Notes under the pieces: generated by a model
Seen by the model: the letters and a program-made list of their open reading frames with translations, nothing else
Database searches by the model: none
What the model was told of the DNA's origin: nothing
Origin: Massilia sp. Root418
GTDB lineage: Bacteria > Pseudomonadota > Gammaproteobacteria > Burkholderiales > Burkholderiaceae_D
Assembly: GCF_001425265.1 (NCBI RefSeq)
Contig: NZ_LMEC01000020.1
Location: 1,078,707-1,142,706, forward strand
Direction of reading: 5' to 3'
Length of the DNA: 64,000 nt
Position numbers and translations under genes: made by a program
In this document: positions 1 to 8,074 of the stretch, in pieces
Layout: each line of letters begins with the position of its first letter
Position numbering within the stretch: position 1 is the stretch's first letter

Positions 1-474
1 GCGCTGGCAAACCGCCTGTTCGGCGGCCACGCCCGGCTGGGGCGCCACCTGTTCATCCTCGGCTCGGGCCTGGTGGCTGCGGGCGCCTGGCGCGTGGTAA
101 GCAATGTGCTCGCTTACGCGTGGTCGCTGGAATTCCTCACGCGCTACGGCAATCTTGTCACGCTGGCCATTATCTGCGGGGTGATCTTCTTCCACATGCG
201 CACTATCAAGCCGCGCCATGCCAGGCCGCTGCTGAAGGGGTGCACGGTGCTGATGCTGCTGGGATCGGGTCTGATCCTGGCGAGCAACCTGCAGAGTTCG
301 GGCAGGCTGGCGGACGAGCTGTACATGTCGGTGCTGCTGCCGCCTGCGGTGCGCCAGAGCCCGGACCACCCGGTGAGGGACTTCATGGCGGAAGCGGCCA
401 AGCTGAAAGCCCAGGCCGACACCGCCCGCGCGCGTGCCGGCAAGGCCGGCGTGGACGACGACGACGGGGATTGA
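1..474 (+). CDS. C-terminal part of a multi-pass membrane protein (5' truncated by window edge)
   Basis: The reading frame is open from the first base, so the gene begins outside the window; the GTG at 73 is probably internal. The 157 visible codons encode about three hydrophobic segments (LFILGSGLVAAGAW, NLVTLAIICGVIFF, CTVLMLLGSGLILAS) separated by short basic loops. A hydrophilic tail follows, rich in Ala, Lys and Arg, and ends in an acidic DDDDGD. This indicates an inner-membrane anchor with a cytoplasmic tail. The missing N-terminal part may carry the functional domain, so I do not assign a family. It ends 12 bases before the stop of the convergent VOC gene. Confidence 0.6.
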   Translation, partial: ALANRLFGGHARLGRHLFILGSGLVAAGAWRVVSNVLAYAWSLEFLTRYGNLVTLAIICGVIFFHMRTIKPRHARPLLKGCTVLMLLGSGLILASNLQSSGRLADELYMSVLLPPAVRQSPDHPVRDFMAEAAKLKAQADTARARAGKAGVDDDDGD

Positions 475-476
475 TT

Positions 477-502
477 GCCGGCCGGATTATTCCCAGGCCG
501 GC
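477..502. terminator. GC-rich hairpin between convergent genes
   Basis: GCCGGCC at 477-483 pairs with GGCCGGC at 496-502 around a 12-base loop. It lies just after the stop of the upstream membrane-protein gene and overlaps the last codons of the convergent VOC gene. There is no clear U-run, so it is only a candidate bidirectional termination structure. Confidence 0.35.
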
Positions 503-894
503 CCTTTCAGTTCCACGGTATTGCCTTCCGGGTCGTTGATGTAGATCGACGGCCCTTCCCCTTCGGCGCCATAGCGCGACTCGGCCGGCCCGGCTTCCAC
601 GCCGGCCGCCTTGAGGTGGGCCAGGATCGCGGCCTCATCAAAATCCTCGACCCGGAAGCAGAAATGGTCCACATTGCGCCCCTCCTTGGCTGGCGCGGCC
701 CCGCCCATCCGGCCCAGTTTGCCGTCCACCGGCACCAGGTCGACCAGCGAGCTGCCTGCGCGCAGTTGCAGCAGTCCGATCGCTTCCTGCCGCTTTTCAA
801 TGGTACAGCCGAGTACTTCCGTGTAGAACCGGGTCATCTTGTCCAGGTCCACCACGCGCAAGACGATGTGGTCGATTTCCCTCAGTTTGATCAT
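487..894 (-). CDS. VOC-family (glyoxalase/bleomycin-resistance fold) protein
   Basis: A 135-residue single-unit vicinal-oxygen-chelate protein. It opens with IDHIVLRVVDLDKMTRFYTEVLG and ends with YINDPEGNTVELKG, the two halves of a betaalphabetabetabeta module. Likely metal ligands are the N-terminal His (DHIVLR), the central His (VDHFCFRV) and the late Glu (TVELKG). I chose the ATG at 894 because a perfect AGGAGG lies 4-9 bases upstream; a longer in-frame start would run into the next gene. VOC proteins of this size are lyases, dioxygenases or resistance proteins, and the substrate cannot be read from the sequence. It is followed by a convergent gene and preceded by a small conserved gene on the same strand. 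Confidence 0.85.
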   Translation of the reverse strand: MIKLREIDHIVLRVVDLDKMTRFYTEVLGCTIEKRQEAIGLLQLRAGSSLVDLVPVDGKLGRMGGAAPAKEGRNVDHFCFRVEDFDEAAILAHLKAAGVEAGPAESRYGAEGEGPSIYINDPEGNTVELKGPAWE

Positions 895-920
895 GGTGCC
901 TCCTGTTGTTGTGGTATAGC

Positions 921-1223
921 CTAGATACGGCCGCGTATGAATTTCGCCAGGAAAGTTTTGCATTCCTTGGGTGACATCACCGTAATGGGGTCGCCGTGAT
1001 AGACATATAAAAACGGCGTACCGCCCAACCTGTCGGTCAGCTTGGCCGATACCAGAAATTGGGTTCCCAGCGGATATACATCAGTATCGCTCATGCTGCG
1101 GGCGCAATGCACCAGCAGCGAATGCGAATACGCCTGGCCCGGGACCGGGCAGACCTTCACCTGCCCATCGCGCCAGCAGGACTCCACCGCCACGTCCCGA
1201 TAAGCATAAATGTCGCGCGCCAT
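921..1223 (-). CDS. small conserved hypothetical protein (100 aa)
   Basis: The predicted 100-residue soluble protein begins MARDIYAYRDVAVESC and ends KECKTFLAKFIRGRI. The ATG at 1223 is preceded by GAGGA at a normal distance; longer starts would enter the divergent thioesterase gene. The protein is basic at its C terminus and has four or five Cys residues with no recognisable metal-binding spacing. It has no signal peptide or membrane segment. It lies 26 bases upstream of the VOC gene on the same strand, so the two may be co-transcribed. I do not recognise the family and give no function. Confidence 0.6.
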   Translation of the reverse strand: MARDIYAYRDVAVESCWRDGQVKVCPVPGQAYSHSLLVHCARSMSDTDVYPLGTQFLVSAKLTDRLGGTPFLYVYHGDPITVMSPKECKTFLAKFIRGRI

Positions 1224-1292
1224 CGCAGTTCCTCGTGATTTATTGGGATGCATTATAGTGTATCCACCTTCCCCACACAGAAAGAGCATGCC

Positions 1293-1811
1293 ATGTCGGA
1301 CACACAGGAAAGCTGGATCGCATTCGAAGCCGCCTATCGCGAAAAGCAGGGCGAAGCAGGTTGTGTCAGCCGCGAGGAATTGCGCAGCCGCAGCGGAATG
1401 GAGTTACTGGGCGGCATAGGCGACGGCACCGCGCCGCATCCGCCGATTGCTGAATTAATCGGGTTTATTCCGGTAAGCGTTGAGCCGGGAGTAGCCGTAT
1501 TCCAGGGCACGCCGGGATTCCAGCACTATAATCCCAGCGGATCGGTGCATGGCGGCTATGCCGCAACGCTGCTCGATACCGCAGTAGGGTGCGCAATTCA
1601 CTCCACGCTCCCAGCTGGAAAAGGATTTACCACACTGGAATTGAAAGTGAATTATATCCGCGGCATGACCGATAAAACCGGACCGGTGCGGGCAGAAGGC
1701 AAGGTTATTACCGTCGGCGGACAAGTGGCCGTAGCCGAAGGGCGCATTACCGACGCCAACGGCAAACTCTATGCATTCGCCACAACCACCTGCCTGATAT
1801 TCCCCATCTGA
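1293..1811 (+). CDS. PaaI-type hotdog-fold acyl-CoA thioesterase
   Basis: The 172-residue protein carries the classic hotdog signature: NPSGSVHGGYAATLLDTAVGCAI, then a strand TLELKVNYIRGM, and a final segment VAVAEGRITDANGKLYAFATTTCLIF. In the PaaI/YdiI family the HGG motif and the Asp six or more residues later position the catalytic water for hydrolysis of aromatic or medium-chain acyl-CoA thioesters in the cytoplasm. The start at 1293 gives normal family length and a weak AAAGAG ribosome site. The 40 N-terminal residues are longer than in E. coli YdiI but common in this subfamily. The gene is divergent from the small gene at 921-1223. The substrate is unknown. Confidence 0.85.
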   Translation: MSDTQESWIAFEAAYREKQGEAGCVSREELRSRSGMELLGGIGDGTAPHPPIAELIGFIPVSVEPGVAVFQGTPGFQHYNPSGSVHGGYAATLLDTAVGCAIHSTLPAGKGFTTLELKVNYIRGMTDKTGPVRAEGKVITVGGQVAVAEGRITDANGKLYAFATTTCLIFPI

Positions 1812-2126
1812 GGCCAGCCGTTCGACTTCATACCGGTTTTCAGCATGAACAAGCTAATATCTAGCATGACTGGGCCGTAGCGATGACCAAACTCAAGGTT
1901 TTGCGGCCCCCGGCTCAGTTCAATATGGGCTACTGGTACTGGACCGGCAAACGGCTAGAACGGAGACAGAGCGTTTCACTCCGGACGCGGAGACAAATAA
2001 TGACAACAGAATTATTTCGTTCCGGGAAGCGAACCGAAAGGAATATCCAGAGGCAGACCCCGCGCACATAACCACCATTAAAATCTGGAAAAACGGGAGG
2101 CTTGCGCGCGAGATGACAAAAGAAAA
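1812..2126. other. 315-bp stretch without a convincing gene
   Basis: No RNA, repeat or terminator stands out between the thioesterase gene and ispF. A 62-codon frame begins with ATG at 1883 (MTKLKVLRPPAQFNMGYWYW) but loses protein-like character after about 30 codons. The frame starting near 1963 is free of stops to about 2170 and reads like a hydrophilic protein (ISFREANRKEYPEADPAH). Its last part overlaps the end of ispF. The AT content is higher than in neighbouring genes. It could be a decayed gene with a frameshift around 1955-1970; this is inference. Confidence 0.35.
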
Positions 2127-2618
2127 TCAGGAGCGAATCAGCAACGCTACCGCATCGGCATTAATACCTTCCTCGCGGCCGAGATAACCCATCTTCTCGT
2201 TGGTTTTGGCTTTGATATTCACCTGGCCAACCGATACACCCAGATCCTCCGCAATATTCGCCACCATCGCCGTGATATGCGGTGCCATTTTCGGGCGCTG
2301 GGCGATGATGGTGGCGTCGATATTCCCAATATCATAGCCGGTGGCTTTTACGCGCTTGGCCGCTTCACGAAGCAGGACGCGGGAATCCGCGCCTTTGAAT
2401 TCGGGATCGGTATCGGGAAAATGTTTGCCGATATCGCCCAGAGCCGCCGCGCCCAATATGGCGTCGGTAATCGCGTGCAATAAGGCGTCGGCGTCGGAAT
2501 GGCCAAGCAGGCCAAGGTGGTGGGGAATATCCACGCCGCCCAATATCAGTTTGCGGCCTTCCACCAAACGATGGCAGTCATAACCCTGGCCTATGCGGAA
2601 TGGGAGTTGTACGGTCAT
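2127..2618 (-). CDS. ispF: 2-C-methyl-D-erythritol 2,4-cyclodiphosphate synthase
   Basis: IspF converts CDP-ME 2-phosphate to ME-2,4-cyclodiphosphate in the non-mevalonate isoprenoid pathway. The 163-residue protein has the family length and motifs: GYDCH near residue 12 (zinc ligands Asp and His), GHSDADALLHAITDAILGAAALGDIG, and the C-terminal NIKAKTNEKMGYLGREEGI. Members form homotrimers with the active site at subunit interfaces. The start ATG overlaps the stop of ispD by four bases (ATGA), implying translational coupling of two enzymes acting in the same pathway. It is the last gene of the long minus-strand run that begins with tpiA. Confidence 0.97.
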   Translation of the reverse strand: MTVQLPFRIGQGYDCHRLVEGRKLILGGVDIPHHLGLLGHSDADALLHAITDAILGAAALGDIGKHFPDTDPEFKGADSRVLLREAAKRVKATGYDIGNIDATIIAQRPKMAPHITAMVANIAEDLGVSVGQVNIKAKTNEKMGYLGREEGINADAVALLIRS

Positions 2619-3343
2619 TTTTCGTCCTTTTCTGGATGCGTCAGGTACATTTCTGCGATGCGGATGTCGCTGGGAAGAGTTACTTTCAGATTCCTCGGGT
2701 GGCCTTCCACCAGTTGCGGCGACAGGCCCAAAAGCTCCACAGCGCTGGCGTCGTCGGTAATGGCGCTGGGGTCGGCTGCGCTGGCCAGGGCGCGCAGCAG
2801 CAGTTCATAGCTGAACATTTGCGGTGTCTGCGCCAGCCACATGCCGTCGCGCGGGAGGGTGGCGGTGGCGCCGGATTTCGTTGTCTTGACAGTGTCGACC
2901 ACCGGCAGGGCCAGCAGCCCGCCGGCCGGATTGGTGCCCGCTTCCGTGATCAGTTTGGCAATCAATTCCGGCGTCAGGCCGGGACGCGCGGCGTCGTGCA
3001 CCAGCACAAGGTCGCGGTCGCCGATACGCTCGCGCACCGCCCGCAGGCCGTTCAGGATGCTTTCCATGCGCGTGGCGCCGCCGCAGCGCAGTACGGTGAC
3101 GCCGGAATCGCTTGCCGCAGCAGCCCCGCCGGCCTCCGGCAGCACCTCGCCGACGTAGCCGTCCCCCTCGCTGACCACGACAAAAGTGTGCGCGATCAGC
3201 GGGCTGGACAGGAACGCGTCCACGGTATGGCGCAGCATGGGCTTGCCGTTGATGGGCAGGTACTGCTTGGGATTGGCCGCCGCCATGCGGGAACCGATGC
3301 CCGCGGCCGGGATCAGCGCGAAGTTTCTTGGTGCAGTTGTCAT
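2615..3343 (-). CDS. ispD: 2-C-methyl-D-erythritol 4-phosphate cytidylyltransferase
   Basis: IspD transfers CMP from CTP to methylerythritol 4-phosphate. The 242-residue protein starts with the CTP-binding signature LIPAAGIGSRMAAANPKQYL and contains VLVHDAARPGLTPELI, the conserved Asp-Ala-Arg segment of the active site. The C terminus gives the expected DDASAVELLG and NLKVTLPSDI elements. It overlaps ispF by four bases, and the exported HExxH protein gene ends ten bases upstream, so it is probably part of the same transcript. Length and motif order match the family with no anomaly. Confidence 0.97.
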   Translation of the reverse strand: MTTAPRNFALIPAAGIGSRMAAANPKQYLPINGKPMLRHTVDAFLSSPLIAHTFVVVSEGDGYVGEVLPEAGGAAAASDSGVTVLRCGGATRMESILNGLRAVRERIGDRDLVLVHDAARPGLTPELIAKLITEAGTNPAGGLLALPVVDTVKTTKSGATATLPRDGMWLAQTPQMFSYELLLRALASAADPSAITDDASAVELLGLSPQLVEGHPRNLKVTLPSDIRIAEMYLTHPEKDEK

Positions 3344-3353
3344 TGTTTTCTCG

Positions 3354-4061
3354 TTATCGGCGGCCCCGGCTCCTGCTCAGCACGGCCTGGATCTCGCCAT
3401 TGCACGCCTTGCTCAGGCGCTGGTACTCGGCCGGCGCATCGATGTGCGCCTGCACCGCTTCCACTTTGGCCATCTCGGCCTTGATATAGGGCAGCCAGCC
3501 GGTGTCGATCTCGCGCGCCAGCGCCACCCGGGCGGTGCCGCCGGGCGCGTACAGCGGCTTGCCGCCGTAGCGGTTGGCCAGGGCGGCACGCACGGTGCGC
3601 TCCACCTTGGGCAGATGGTCCATATACGCTTGCATGTGGCGGAACTCGTGCTCCAGGATTTCCTTGTAGCCGCAGCTTCCCGGCGGAAACTCGCTGCTGA
3701 CGTAGATCAGCACCGGCGCATAGCTCAGCTTGACCGTCACCTGCGGCGACACGCACTCGTAGCCCGTGACCGGATCGGTGAGCATGGCGCCGTCAGACGA
3801 GATGGCCACGCGCGACTCGGTCTTGGTCAGCCCCAGCACATAGGTGTTGGCGCGCGCCGCGCCCTTCATGGTGGTAAGCGTGCGGTAGGACAGGTGGTTG
3901 TCCACGCTGTAGCCGTTCTGCTGCGCGGTCAGCACCGAGACCGACTTGTTGATGCTGTCCTCGCAGCGGGCCTGGAACGGCGTGCGGCCGGCGCCGGCGG
4001 CATGCGCCGAGCCGGCAACCAGCAGGACGCACCAGACCATCCACCGCCACCACATGCTCAT
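3354..4061 (-). CDS. exported protein with HExxH zincin-like motif
   Basis: The 235-residue protein has a short hydrophobic signal peptide (WMVWCVLLVAGSAHAAG, cleavage probably after AHA) and is therefore periplasmic or secreted. At residues 138-142 it has HEFRH within EILEHEFRHMQAYM, an exact HExxH zinc-binding consensus placed in a helix-like segment. Three of its mature Cys residues (at about 33, 103 and 130) could form disulfides. No recognised peptidase family signature surrounds the motif; DUF922-type predicted zinc proteases are a possible distant comparison. It sits five bases after the Nudix gene and ten before ispD, in the same transcription direction. Proteolytic activity is an inference from the motif alone. 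Confidence 0.7.
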   Translation of the reverse strand: MSMWWRWMVWCVLLVAGSAHAAGAGRTPFQARCEDSINKSVSVLTAQQNGYSVDNHLSYRTLTTMKGAARANTYVLGLTKTESRVAISSDGAMLTDPVTGYECVSPQVTVKLSYAPVLIYVSSEFPPGSCGYKEILEHEFRHMQAYMDHLPKVERTVRAALANRYGGKPLYAPGGTARVALAREIDTGWLPYIKAEMAKVEAVQAHIDAPAEYQRLSKACNGEIQAVLSRSRGRR

Positions 4062-4066
4062 CTCGC

Positions 4067-4624
4067 TCAGCCCGGCTGCCAGACTCCGGCCAGTATCTTC
4101 TCCGCCCAGAACGCGCCGATGATGGTTTTCACGTCGGTGATCTCGCCGCTGCGCACCCAGGCCAGCATCTGCTCCACGGTGGCGGTGAAGGTTTCCACGA
4201 ACTCGCCCTCGTCCAGCTTGGCCGGCCCGGCCGTCAGGCCGCGCGCCAGGAAGATGTCCAGGTGCTCGTCCGAATAGGCGATGGCGTTGTGGATGGTGCA
4301 GACGAACTGCCAGTCGGTGCCGGTGTAGCCGGTTTCTTCTTCCAGCTCGCGCTTGGCGCCTTCCAGCGCCGATTCGCCCGCGTCCTTCTTGCCGGCCGGG
4401 AGTTCGATGAACACCCGGTTCAGCGGATAGCGGAATTGCCGTTCGAGCAGCACGCGGCCGTCGTCGAGCAGCGGGATGATGACCACCGCGCCGGGGTGCT
4501 TGATGTATTCGCGGCCGGTGAGCTTGCCATCCGGCAGCGCAACGCGGTCGTTGTGAACTTTGAGGAAGTGGCCGTCATAGGCCACGCCGCCGTCAATCCT
4601 GGTTTCTTTCAGGTGCGCATCCAT
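4067..4624 (-). CDS. Nudix hydrolase, ADP-ribose pyrophosphatase type
   Basis: The 185-residue protein contains a perfect Nudix box (GX5EX7REUXEEXGU) from Gly78 to Tyr100, with REL at 92-94 and EE at 96-97. The preceding VLLERQFRYPLNRVFIELPAG is typical of the NudF/ADP-ribose pyrophosphatase subgroup, in which the conserved Arg and Glu bind ADP-ribose across the dimer. Expected reaction: ADP-ribose to AMP and ribose 5-phosphate in the cytoplasm. It lies 36 bases after the DUF2818 gene of the nuo operon, so it may be transcribed with it. Exact substrate preference cannot be read from the sequence. Confidence 0.9.
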   Translation of the reverse strand: MDAHLKETRIDGGVAYDGHFLKVHNDRVALPDGKLTGREYIKHPGAVVIIPLLDDGRVLLERQFRYPLNRVFIELPAGKKDAGESALEGAKRELEEETGYTGTDWQFVCTIHNAIAYSDEHLDIFLARGLTAGPAKLDEGEFVETFTATVEQMLAWVRSGEITDVKTIIGAFWAEKILAGVWQPG

Positions 4625-4660
4625 GCGCCCTCCTCTTGCTGAGACAGAAACCGCAGTGTA

Positions 4661-5014
4661 TCAGTGACGGGGCTTGTACAGGTAGCGCAGCACGAAGCCG
4701 GGGAAGGCCAGCACGACGAACAGGCAGGCGGAGATGGCGTAGAACTCCCAGGTTTGCGGGAATACGGTGCCGATGCGGCCTTCCAGCAGGACGGCCACGC
4801 CGCCCACCAGGAAGTACAGCGCCGCCAGTTCCATCAGGCGCACCAGGAAGGTCTTGTGCACCGTGGCGCCGGCGCGCCGGGTGGCCGAAGGCGCGCCCGA
4901 GGTGAGCGCGGCCTTGACCGGGAGGATAGCGAATACCTTGTCGTTAAAGAACGGCAGGTTGGCGCCCGCAACCGCGAGCATGATGACCAGCCAGCTGGAG
5001 GCGCCAATATCCAT
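4661..5014 (-). CDS. DUF2818 membrane protein at the end of the nuo operon
   Basis: A 117-residue inner-membrane protein with three predicted transmembrane segments: WLVIMLAVAGANLPFF at the start, LMELAALYFLVGGVAVLLEG in the middle, and YAISACLFVVLAFPGFVLRYLY at the end. Its ATG overlaps the nuoN stop by one base (TGATG), so it is translationally coupled to complex I genes. DUF2818 proteins are found immediately after nuoN in many Burkholderiales and have no established function. Position suggests an accessory or assembly role for complex I, which is inference only. Confidence 0.85.
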   Translation of the reverse strand: MDIGASSWLVIMLAVAGANLPFFNDKVFAILPVKAALTSGAPSATRRAGATVHKTFLVRLMELAALYFLVGGVAVLLEGRIGTVFPQTWEFYAISACLFVVLAFPGFVLRYLYKPRH

Positions 5015-6531
5015 CAGGCCGCCAAGGTGATCTTCATGGCCTTCAGGCAGGCGTCCAGCAGCGGGCCCGGAATCATGCCCATGCCGACGATGGCCAGCGC
5101 GTTCAGGCCCAGCACCAGGCTGGTGTCCGCGTTCACGGCCAGCGGTGCGGTGTCGGTCGGTTCATCGAACCACATGACCTTCACCACGCGCAGGTAGTAG
5201 AACGCGCCGATCAGCGAGAACATCACGGCCAGCACGGTCAGCCAGATCTGGCCGGTGTGCAGCACGGCGCTCAGCACCGAGAACTTGGCGGCGAAGCCCA
5301 CCAGCGGCGGTACGCCGGCCAGCGAGAACATCAGGATGGACATGATCAGTGCGTACCATGGGGAACGCTTGCTCAGGCCCTTGAAGTCGTTCAGCTCGTC
5401 GGCTTCGAAGCCCACGCGCGACAACACCATGATCAGGCCGAAGCTGCCCAGCGTGGTCATCACGTAGACGATGGAGTAGTACATCGCCGCGCTGTAAGCT
5501 GCGGCGGCGTTGCTCTTGTCCACGCCCACTACGCCGGCCAGCAGGCCCAGCAGCACGAAGCCCATTTGCGCGATGGTCGAGTACGCCAGCATGCGCTTCA
5601 GGTTGGTCTGTGCGATGGCGGTCAGGTTGCCGATACCCAGCGACAGCACGGCCAGGATCATCAGCATCTGCTGCCAGTCGTTCGCCATCGGCAGCAGGCC
5701 TTCCACCAGCAGGCGTACGCAGATGGCGAAGGTGGCCAGCTTGGGCGCGGCACCCAGCAGCAGGGTCACCGGCGTCGGCGAGCCCTGGTACACGTCGGGC
5801 ACCCACATGTGGAACGGCACGGCGCCCAGCTTGAAGGCCAGGCCGGCCACCACGAATACCAGGCCGAACACCAGGATGGCAGGCTTGACGGAACCGTCGG
5901 CAGCCTTGCGGGCCACTTCGGTCAGTTCCAGCGAACCGGTGGCGCCGTACAGCATGGAGATACCGTACAGCAGGAAGCCGGATGCCAGCGCGCCCAGGAT
6001 GAAGTACTTCATGGCCGCTTCGGTCGATTGCGCGTGGTCGCGGCGCAGCGCCACCAGGGCGTACAGCGACAGCGACATCAGTTCCAGGCCCAGGTAGATG
6101 GACAGGAAGTTGTTACCCGAGATCATGACCATCTGGCCCAGCAGCGCGAACAGCGCCAGCACGTAGAACTCGCCGCCCAGTTCGCCGCCCAGCATGCCGC
6201 GCTGGTGCGCGTACTGGCGGGAGTAGATCAGCGTGAGGGCCACGGCCACGTAGGACGCGATCTTCAGCAGGTTCGCCATCGGGTCCGAGATGAACATGTC
6301 GTTGAACGCGTACACCGTGGTGCCGGCGTTGAAGTCGGCAAACGAAAAGATGGCGCAGCCGGCCAGGGTCAGCAGGGACAGCACGTAGGTGATCACGCGC
6401 TTGCTCTCGCCGAGGAACATATCGATCAGCAGGATGGCCGAAGCGGCCACCAGCAGGAAGATCTCGGCGTACAGCGGCGCCATTGTCGCCACGTGGGTGG
6501 CCACGTCGGTGGCCTGATTAATTGGATTCAT
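5014..6531 (-). CDS. nuoN: NADH-quinone oxidoreductase subunit N
   Basis: NuoN is one of three antiporter-like, proton-pumping membrane subunits of respiratory complex I. The 505-residue protein is of normal length and almost entirely hydrophobic, with about 14 transmembrane helices. It contains the conserved KYFILGALASGFLLYGISMLYG (Glu and Lys positions of the first half channel), KLGAVPFHMWVPDVYQGSP, and LKRMLAYSTIAQMGF motifs shared with the Mrp antiporter family. It is the last nuo gene, 21 bases after nuoM and coupled to the DUF2818 gene. Confidence 0.97.
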   Translation of the reverse strand: MNPINQATDVATHVATMAPLYAEIFLLVAASAILLIDMFLGESKRVITYVLSLLTLAGCAIFSFADFNAGTTVYAFNDMFISDPMANLLKIASYVAVALTLIYSRQYAHQRGMLGGELGGEFYVLALFALLGQMVMISGNNFLSIYLGLELMSLSLYALVALRRDHAQSTEAAMKYFILGALASGFLLYGISMLYGATGSLELTEVARKAADGSVKPAILVFGLVFVVAGLAFKLGAVPFHMWVPDVYQGSPTPVTLLLGAAPKLATFAICVRLLVEGLLPMANDWQQMLMILAVLSLGIGNLTAIAQTNLKRMLAYSTIAQMGFVLLGLLAGVVGVDKSNAAAAYSAAMYYSIVYVMTTLGSFGLIMVLSRVGFEADELNDFKGLSKRSPWYALIMSILMFSLAGVPPLVGFAAKFSVLSAVLHTGQIWLTVLAVMFSLIGAFYYLRVVKVMWFDEPTDTAPLAVNADTSLVLGLNALAIVGMGMIPGPLLDACLKAMKITLAA

Positions 6532-6552
6532 GTAGAGCTTTCCCGTTATTTC

Positions 6553-8049
6553 TTATGGCAGCTTGGTCTGCGCGACGTGCTTGAGCAGGTCGGCAACCGA
6601 GGTTTGCATCGTGTCGGTGAACGGCGCCGGGTACAGGCCCATCACCAGCACAGCGATCGCCAGTACACCCAGCATCAGGAATTCGCGGCCGTTGATGTCG
6701 GTCAGTTCCGCCACGTGGTGGTTGGTCACTTTGCCGAAGATCACGCGCTTGGCCATCCACAGCGAGTACGCCGCGCCCCAGATCAGGGCCGAAGCGGCCA
6801 CGATGCCGGTCACGAAGTTGAACTGCACCGCGCCCAGGATCACCATGAACTCGCCCACGAAACCGGAGGTTGCCGGCAGGCCGCAGTTGGCCATCGAGAA
6901 CAGGATGAAGAAGGCGGCGAACTTCGGCATCTTGTTCACCACGCCGCCGTAGTCGGCGATGTTGCGCGAGTGGGCGCGGTCATACAGCACGCCGATGCAC
7001 AGGAACATGGCGCCGGAGATGAAGCCGTGCGAAATCATCTGCACGATGCCGCCCTGCACCGACATGTCGTTGAACATGAAGAAGCCCAGGGTGACGAAGC
7101 CCATGTGCGCGATCGACGAGTAGGCGACCAGCTTTTTCATGTCCTTCTGCACCAGCGCCACCAGGCCGATGTAGACCACGGCGATCAGCGACAGGCCGAT
7201 CACGAACCAGGCCAGCTCGCGCGAAGCGTCCGGCACGATAGGCAGCGAGAAACGCAGGAAGCCGTAGGCGCCCAGTTTCAGCATGATGGCGGCCAGCACG
7301 GCGGAACCGCCGGTCGGCGCTTCCACGTGGACGTCCGGCAGCCAGGTGTGGACCGGGAACATCGGCACTTTCACGGCGAAGGCCATGAAGAAGGCGAAGA
7401 AGATCAGGACCTGCTCTTTCATCGTCAGCTTGGCAACGTGCCAGTCGAGGATGTTGAAGCTGCCGGTCTTGTTGTACAGGTAGATGATGGCCACCAGCGT
7501 CAGCAGCGAGCCGAAGAAGGTGTACAGGAAGAACTTGAACGACGCGTAAATGCGGTTCGCGCCGCCCCACACGCCGATGATGATGTACATCGGGATCAGC
7601 GTGGCTTCGAAGAAGAAGTAGAACAGCAGGCCGTCGGTGGCGGTGAACACGCCGATCATCAGGCCGGACAGGATCAGGAAGGCGCCCATGTACTGGGCCA
7701 CGCGTTCCTGGATCACTTCCCAGGCCGAGATCACCACGATGATGGTGATGAAGGCGGTCAGCGGCACGAACCACAGCGACAGGCCGTCCACGCCCAGGGC
7801 GTAGAAGATGTTGAAGCGTTCGATCCACGGCGATTTCTCGACGAACTGCATGCCGTGCGCGAGGTTGTCGAATCTCGAGATCAGCGGCAGCGTCGGCAGC
7901 AGCGAGACGATGGAACCGATCAGGGCCAGCACGCGCACCAGGCCGGCGCGCGAGTCGCGGCCGATGGCCAGCACGATCAGGCCTGCCAGTATCGGCAGCC
8001 AGATCGAGAGGCTCAGGTAGGGAGTAAGATTATTCATTGTTGACTGCAT
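6553..8049 (-). CDS. nuoM: NADH-quinone oxidoreductase subunit M
   Basis: NuoM is the central antiporter-like subunit of complex I. The 498-residue sequence has about 14 membrane helices, with the channel motif KVPMFPVHTWLPDVHVEAPTGGS and the second-half motif KKLVAYSSIAHMGFVTLGF. The conserved Glu of helix 5 appears in the segment SAWEVIQERVAQY. I chose the ATG at 8049 because AAAGAG precedes it; an internal ATG four codons later (8037) has no ribosome-binding site. Gaps of 21 and 25 bases to nuoN and nuoL show it belongs to the same operon. Confidence 0.96.
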   Translation of the reverse strand: MQSTMNNLTPYLSLSIWLPILAGLIVLAIGRDSRAGLVRVLALIGSIVSLLPTLPLISRFDNLAHGMQFVEKSPWIERFNIFYALGVDGLSLWFVPLTAFITIIVVISAWEVIQERVAQYMGAFLILSGLMIGVFTATDGLLFYFFFEATLIPMYIIIGVWGGANRIYASFKFFLYTFFGSLLTLVAIIYLYNKTGSFNILDWHVAKLTMKEQVLIFFAFFMAFAVKVPMFPVHTWLPDVHVEAPTGGSAVLAAIMLKLGAYGFLRFSLPIVPDASRELAWFVIGLSLIAVVYIGLVALVQKDMKKLVAYSSIAHMGFVTLGFFMFNDMSVQGGIVQMISHGFISGAMFLCIGVLYDRAHSRNIADYGGVVNKMPKFAAFFILFSMANCGLPATSGFVGEFMVILGAVQFNFVTGIVAASALIWGAAYSLWMAKRVIFGKVTNHHVAELTDINGREFLMLGVLAIAVLVMGLYPAPFTDTMQTSVADLLKHVAQTKLP

Positions 8050-8074
8050 CTTTTTTCTCTTTGCGTGTCAGCTG

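Noticed and set aside
5257..8043. Long open frame on the plus strand opposite nuoN and nuoM (about 928 codons)
   Set aside because: It is rich in His, Gln, Arg and Gly in no pattern and antisense to well-conserved genes. In GC-rich DNA with strong third-position bias such frames arise automatically.
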